Assembly: GCA_902797185.1 (NCBI GenBank)
Contig: CADBRV010000032.1
Coordinates: 1 to 64,000 of the forward strand
Reading direction: 5' to 3'
Length of the DNA stretch: 64,000 nucleotides
Origin: an uncultured Lachnospiraceae bacterium
GTDB lineage: Bacteria > Bacillota > Clostridia > Lachnospirales > Lachnospiraceae
The notes beneath the pieces were generated by a model. That model saw only the letters and a list, made by a program, of their open reading frames with translations, made no database searches and had not been told where the DNA came from. Below are positions 59,861 through 64,000 of this stretch, one piece after another; positions within the stretch are counted from its first letter, which is position 1, and the number at the start of each line of letters is the position of its first letter. A program made the position numbers and the translations under genes.

Positions 59861-61072
59861 TCATTCTTTCCTTTCCAAAGAAGGCACGTCCTCTTCCTGG
59901 ATCGTCCCTGCAGCTACCCTGCCGCCTTCTCCTATCAAAACATTTTCCGCAACCACGGTGATCTTCCCGGAGGCTTTTTCCCGTTCCCCTCCGACGAAGG
60001 CACCCTCCTGCACATTTACATTATGGTCCAGGATCGAATAAAATACATTTGCGTTCTCTCCTACCTGGCACTCCGGGAAGATGACGCTGTCTTTCACTAC
60101 CGCTCCTTTTTCTACATGGACGCCGGCAAACAGGACGCTGTTTTCCACGGTCCCGTCGACTTCACAGCCCTCGGCGATGATGGAATGGGTGATCCTGGCA
60201 TTTTTCCCGATATAATGGGGGTGTTTCTCATTATGCCGGTAATAGATCTTCCAGAAGGAGTCATCTAGGTTCAGGCCGTTTCTCCGGTTCAAAAGGTCCA
60301 TATTGGCTTCCCAAAGGGAAGAAAGTGTCCCCACATCCTTCCAATAACCTTCAAATTCATAGGCATACATGCCGCAGCCATCCCTGAGCATGGCCGGGAT
60401 TACGTTCTTGCCGAAATCATTGTCCGAAGACGGGTCCTGCTCGTCCTGCTCCAGGTATTTTTTCATCATGTCATAGCTGAAGACGTAAATCCCCATGGAA
60501 GCCTTCGTGCTGGTCGGATGGGGCGGTTTCTCTTCAAAATCCGTAATGCGTCCTTCCTCATCCGTGGTCATGATGCCAAAGCGGGGTGCCTCTTCCAAGG
60601 GTACATCCATGACGGCGATCGTACAGTCTGCGCCTTTCGCGATATGGGCATCCAGCATCTTGCCGTAATCCATCTTGTAAATATGGTCACCGGAGAGGAT
60701 CAGCACGTATTTTGCCTTGTATTTCTCAATGAAATGCAGGTTCTGGTAAATGGCATTGGCAGTCCCTTTAAACCAGTCGCTTCCGGAATTTTTCTGGTAA
60801 GGGGGAAGCACGTGCGCCCCGCCCTGGTTCCGGTCCAGATCCCAGGGCTGCCCGTTGCCAATGTAATCATTTAATTCCAAAGGCTGGTACTGGGTCAGTA
60901 CCCCTACCGTGTCAATCCCTGAATTGGTACAGTTGGACAGCGGGAAATCTATGATCCTGTATTTCCCTCCAAAATAAAGAGCCGGTTTCGCGATTTTCTT
61001 CGTAAGTGGATACAGCCTGCTTCCCTGCCCGCCGGCCAGAAGCATCGCTACGCATTCCTTTCCTACTGGCAT
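59861..61072 (-). CDS. glgC: Glucose-1-phosphate adenylyltransferase, catalytic GlgC subunit
   Basis: A 403-residue enzyme making ADP-glucose. The nucleotide loop [14 protein letters not shown] is at 11-24, [17 protein letters not shown] follows, then [17 protein letters not shown] and the C-terminal beta-helix ([18 protein letters not shown]). It pairs with glgD directly downstream; the two ADP-glucose subunits are expected to form a mixed tetramer. It starts 26 bases after glgB. Confidence 0.96.
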   Translation of the reverse strand: MPVGKECVAMLLAGGQGSRLYPLTKKIAKPALYFGGKYRIIDFPLSNCTNSGIDTVGVLTQYQPLELNDYIGNGQPWDLDRNQGGAHVLPPYQKNSGSDWFKGTANAIYQNLHFIEKYKAKYVLILSGDHIYKMDYGKMLDAHIAKGADCTIAVMDVPLEEAPRFGIMTTDEEGRITDFEEKPPHPTSTKASMGIYVFSYDMMKKYLEQDEQDPSSDNDFGKNVIPAMLRDGCGMYAYEFEGYWKDVGTLSSLWEANMDLLNRRNGLNLDDSFWKIYYRHNEKHPHYIGKNARITHSIIAEGCEVDGTVENSVLFAGVHVEKGAVVKDSVIFPECQVGENANVFYSILDHNVNVQEGAFVGGEREKASGKITVVAENVLIGEGGRVAAGTIQEEDVPSLERKE

Positions 61073-61098
61073 AACTTTTCCCTTTCCTTGGCAAAATG

Positions 61099-62976
61099 CT
61101 ATCTGAGCACAATCCCGCCTAAAGGCGGCAGTGTCAGTTCCACATGCTGGCTGCCCTTTCCATCCGGCACAGGCCTTAGCTCTTCTTCATTAAGCACTCC
61201 ACTGCCCCCGAATTCTGCGGCATCCGTATTAAAAATCTCTTTGTACTTTTTCTTCCTGGGCACCTGCACCTGGTAGCGGTCCCTCTGCACCGGCGCAAAA
61301 TTGATGATGAAGATCAGTTCCCTGCCGCTTTTGGCGATGCGCCGGTAAGAAATAATATTCCTTTCCCGGTCATCCGGATCAATCCATTGGAACCCTTCCC
61401 AGCCCAGGTCCTGCTCCCACATTTCCTTGTGGCGCAGGTAAAAATGGTTGGCCGCTTTTACATATTCCCGGGTCTTCCTGTGCATGTCATAGTCTAAAAG
61501 CAGCCAGTCCAGCTCCTTTTTGTAATCCCATTCTATGAACTGCCCGAACTCGCTCCCCATAAACAGTAGCTTTTTTCCCGGCATGGAAAGCATGTACAAA
61601 AGGAACCCCCTAAGGCCGGCAAACTTCTGCTCATATTCACCCGGCATCTTGTTTAAAAGAGATCCCTTGCCATGGACCACCTCGTCGTGGGAAATCGGCA
61701 GGATAAAGTTTTCCGAAAACGCATACATAAGAGGGAACGTCAGTTTCTCATGCTGGTATTTACGGAAATACGGGTCTGTCTTGATATAGGACAAAGAGTC
61801 ATTCATCCAGCCCATATTCCATTTCAGGTGGAAGCCCAGCCCTCCTACGGAAGGCGGCTGCGTAACCAGCGGCCAGGCCGTGGATTCTTCCGCGATCATC
61901 AGCGCACCCGGCACTTCGACGCCTACCGCATGGTTTAATTTCTGCAGGAACGCCCTCGCTTCCATGTTTTCCCTGCCGCCCTCTTTGTTGGGGCGCCACT
62001 CTCCGTCCTTACGGTCATAATCCAGGTAAAGCATGGCGGCTACCGCGTCCACCCTAAGGCCGTCCACATGGTATTCCTTCAGAAACATCATGGCGCTGGA
62101 AACCAGGAAAGACTGGACCTGCGGCTTCCCAAAATCAAAAGCCATGGTGCCCCATCCCTTATGCTCCCGTCTCAGCGGGTCCGGGTCTTCATAAAGGCAG
62201 GTCCCGTCAAAACGTGCCAGTGCGAAATCATCTTTCGGGAAATGGGCCGGCACCCAGTCCACGATCACGCCCATGCCTGCCCGGTGGGCCGCATTGACGA
62301 AATAGGCGAACCCGTCCGGCGTCCCATAACGGCTGGTCACGGAAAAATACCCGGTGGCCTGGTAACCCCAGGAACCATCAAAGGGGTATTCCGTCACCGG
62401 CATCAGCTCCAAGTGGGTATAACCCATTTTCTTCGCGTAAGGCACCAGTTCCTTTGCCAGCTTATGGTAATCAAAATAATTGCCATCTTCGTAGCGGCGC
62501 CAGGAGCCTAAATGTACCTCGTACATGTTGATCGGGGTTTCCATAAAAGGCTTTTCGCCCCGCTTCTCCATCCATTTCCCGTCCGACCATTTGAATTTCC
62601 CTTCTGGAAAATAGACTTTGGACGCGGTGGCGCCCTCCGTTTCCGAATGGAAGGCATAGGGGTCCGCCTTTAATTTAAAGGTCCCGTCCTTCTGGGTGAT
62701 GCCATATTTGTAATTGGAGAACTCCTCCACACCTGCGATGAACTTTTCAAAGCACCCGTCCTTTGTCTTTTTCATGGGAGCCTGGTCCGGGTCCCAGTTG
62801 TTAAAATCCCCTACGACAGAAACCTTCTCGGCATTAGGCGCCCATACGCGGAAAAGTACTCCTTCTTTTCCGCCCCGTACTTCCTTATGGGAACCGAAAA
62901 TATGGTAAGCGCTGTAATTTTCCCCCGAATGGAACAGCTCTAATTGCTTTTTCAGGCTAAGTTTTGAATCGGCCAT
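61099..62976 (-). CDS. glgB: 1,4-alpha-glucan branching enzyme
   Basis: A 625-residue GH13 enzyme with a CBM48 module (about 40-130, [20 protein letters not shown]). The catalytic Asp310 is in [15 protein letters not shown], Glu363 in [10 protein letters not shown], and the third acid in [12 protein letters not shown]. It adds alpha-1,6 branches to glycogen. It is the first gene of the glycogen synthesis unit and has a promoter directly upstream. Confidence 0.97.
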   Translation of the reverse strand: MADSKLSLKKQLELFHSGENYSAYHIFGSHKEVRGGKEGVLFRVWAPNAEKVSVVGDFNNWDPDQAPMKKTKDGCFEKFIAGVEEFSNYKYGITQKDGTFKLKADPYAFHSETEGATASKVYFPEGKFKWSDGKWMEKRGEKPFMETPINMYEVHLGSWRRYEDGNYFDYHKLAKELVPYAKKMGYTHLELMPVTEYPFDGSWGYQATGYFSVTSRYGTPDGFAYFVNAAHRAGMGVIVDWVPAHFPKDDFALARFDGTCLYEDPDPLRREHKGWGTMAFDFGKPQVQSFLVSSAMMFLKEYHVDGLRVDAVAAMLYLDYDRKDGEWRPNKEGGRENMEARAFLQKLNHAVGVEVPGALMIAEESTAWPLVTQPPSVGGLGFHLKWNMGWMNDSLSYIKTDPYFRKYQHEKLTFPLMYAFSENFILPISHDEVVHGKGSLLNKMPGEYEQKFAGLRGFLLYMLSMPGKKLLFMGSEFGQFIEWDYKKELDWLLLDYDMHRKTREYVKAANHFYLRHKEMWEQDLGWEGFQWIDPDDRERNIISYRRIAKSGRELIFIINFAPVQRDRYQVQVPRKKKYKEIFNTDAAEFGGSGVLNEEELRPVPDGKGSQHVELTLPPLGGIVLR

Positions 62977-63012
62977 AATTCCCGCTCCTTTTCAGCAAAC
63001 CATTATATATTC

Positions 63013-63041
63013 ATGATACATTTTTTCCATTCTTACCGCAA
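63013..63041 (-). promoter_or_regulatory. Promoter of the glgBCDA operon
   Basis: On the minus strand TTGCGG (63041-63036), 17 bases, TATCAT (63018-63013), 37 bases before the glgB start codon. An additional TTGACA (63057-63052) lies just upstream with a less good -10, so two overlapping promoters are possible. Confidence 0.65.
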
Positions 63042-63124
63042 CGAAATTTTATGTCAATTTACGTTAAAATCAAGTTAGTTTCTTACTTTTTTCTGACAAC
63101 ATTTTGGATATTCCGACAAGCATG

Positions 63125-63739
63125 TCACTTTCCATCTGCATGCTTCCTGAATTTCCGGTCCGCCTTCTTGGAAAAGTAATAAAGGAGGATAAAAGCCACG
63201 GCAAAAAAGACCAGGAACAGCGGGTTTTCCACGGTCTTGACCAGGGACTCCCCCAAAAGGCCCAGGAGCACGATCATGACGCTTTTTGCGCCATAGATGG
63301 TCCTTAGATATTTTCCCGCATGATAATCTGATACGCCAAAGGCAAAATTCAAAAAAGCGGAAGGGGTAAATGGCATCATTGCCAGAAGGAACAGCGCCGG
63401 CGCGCTCATGGTATCTACCCACTCCCTGGCCTTCCTGAGCTTTTCATGCCTGGCCGCTTCTTTTTCCATAAAACGCAGCAGCAGTTTTCTCCAGAAAAAA
63501 AAGACCCCCGTGCAGCCGATACAGGTCCCGATCCAGCTGTAAAGGATGCCTTGGAAGGGGCCATATGCCGCCACATTCAAAGCCACGATCCCCACCAGCG
63601 GGATTGGAGGGATAAAAGATTCCAGTGCGGCAAGGAAAATCGGCATGAAGATCCCGAAAGAACGGAACTTGTCCAGGACTTCCCGCCAGAAATCGATGGA
63701 AGAAAGAAGGTTGTAGAAATGAATAAGCTGCTGTTTCAT
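63125..63739 (-). CDS. VTT/TVP38-type membrane protein
   Basis: 204 residues with about five hydrophobic segments. The FLAALESFIPPIPLVGIVALN stretch (about 36-56) and MPFTPSAFLNFAFG (about 121-134) match the two re-entrant loops of the VTT (DedA/TMEM64) family, which moves lipids across membranes. A basic tail (KKADRKFRKHADGK) ends the protein. The ribosome site before the ATG is weak. No terminator is seen before the glg promoter. Confidence 0.8.
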   Translation of the reverse strand: MKQQLIHFYNLLSSIDFWREVLDKFRSFGIFMPIFLAALESFIPPIPLVGIVALNVAAYGPFQGILYSWIGTCIGCTGVFFFWRKLLLRFMEKEAARHEKLRKAREWVDTMSAPALFLLAMMPFTPSAFLNFAFGVSDYHAGKYLRTIYGAKSVMIVLLGLLGESLVKTVENPLFLVFFAVAFILLYYFSKKADRKFRKHADGK

Positions 63740-63850
63740 TCGTAAAATAATATCTCACAGGCTTTCAAAAGGCTGCATTACGGTTTCCAGGGACTGCTGC
63801 CTGTTTACGGAAAAATGTCCCACGGTTTTGCATAAGGCTATCTTTTTAAA

Positions 63851-64000
63851 TTAATGTCCTGCTCTATCGTTTATTGTAAAGCGGTCTCCTGCCAAAGGCT
63901 TTTCCAGGAACTCTTCCGGAGAGAGACCGGATGAGATTCCAAGCCATAATTTCATATAAGCCGCAACCGGTGCCAGGCGAAGAAGCGGGTGGATGCCATA
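63851..64000 (-). CDS. C-terminal end of an unidentified gene
   Basis: The last 49 codons of a minus-strand gene that enters from beyond base 64000. The visible end reads YGIHPLLRLAPVAAYMKLWL and finishes FTINDRAGH before TAA. The frame is open to the edge. I do not recognise the family. No clear terminator lies between it and the VTT gene, only 111 bases further on. Confidence 0.55.
   Translation of the reverse strand, partial: YGIHPLLRLAPVAAYMKLWLGISSGLSPEEFLEKPLAGDRFTINDRAGH

Overview
The window looks like a chromosomal segment of a strictly anaerobic Clostridia (Bacillota) bacterium, most like the Lachnospiraceae. The grounds are a one-chain pyruvate:ferredoxin oxidoreductase, a crotonase/3-hydroxybutyryl-CoA dehydrogenase pair next to a 4-hydroxybutyryl-CoA dehydratase-like gene, a single-chain PurL, a GlgC+GlgD glycogen operon, RNase Y, NrdR, RpiB and strong AGGAGG ribosome sites. 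This is inferred from gene content; no 16S gene is present. Most genes lie on the minus strand. I see no prophage, complete insertion sequence or CRISPR array.

Layout. 1-2.6 kb: C4 acyl-CoA metabolism (dehydratase-like gene cut by the window edge, hbd, crt). 2.9-9.3 kb: purL and a nuclease-helicase fusion. 9.39 kb: tRNA-Trp with its own promoter and terminator. 9.9-15.8 kb: a protein-quality-control and DNA-repair operon (GntR regulator, clpC, a conserved unknown, radA, a gamma-carbonic-anhydrase-like protein, lepB). 16-20 kb: a small membrane protein, purA, a thioesterase and an ABC-F ATPase. 20.5-24 kb: nifJ. 24.4-30.4 kb: rmlA, a XerD-like recombinase, rny, recX and recA with a LexA box. 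31-36.5 kb: a HAD phosphatase, prfC, a beta-CASP metallo-beta-lactamase protein and aroC. 36.7-42 kb: an alpha/beta hydrolase, hemW, lepA, a YlmH-like protein and cobO. 42.4-48.4 kb: rpsT, then nrdR-yqeG-pepP-dagK-rpiB-holA, then trxA with an OhrR-like MarR regulator. 48.8-63 kb: glycogen genes. The synthesis genes glgB-glgC-glgD-glgA are followed by glgP, a GH13 glucosidase, a small RelA/SpoT-type HD hydrolase and a FeoA-FeoB fusion, with the last four closely packed or overlapping. The right end has a VTT/TVP38-type membrane protein and the end of an unidentified gene.

Most unusual points. (1) GlgA has an extra N-terminal tail of about 230 residues, made of four 18-residue repeats followed by a Lys/Ala/Pro-rich, histone-H1-like stretch. 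(2) An intergenic repeat family made of three modules (here called A, B and C) occurs at about eleven sites. B forms two hairpins with covarying stems, and an A-C copy without B suggests nesting. One B copy appears to supply the -35 box of a gene. (3) A RecB/Cas4-like nuclease fused to an XPD/DinG-type helicase carries a run of degenerate pentapeptide repeats. (4) A ppGpp-hydrolase-like gene with all expected catalytic residues overlaps the glycogen-breakdown genes. (5) The trxA-MarR pair has a promoter flanked by a good inverted repeat.
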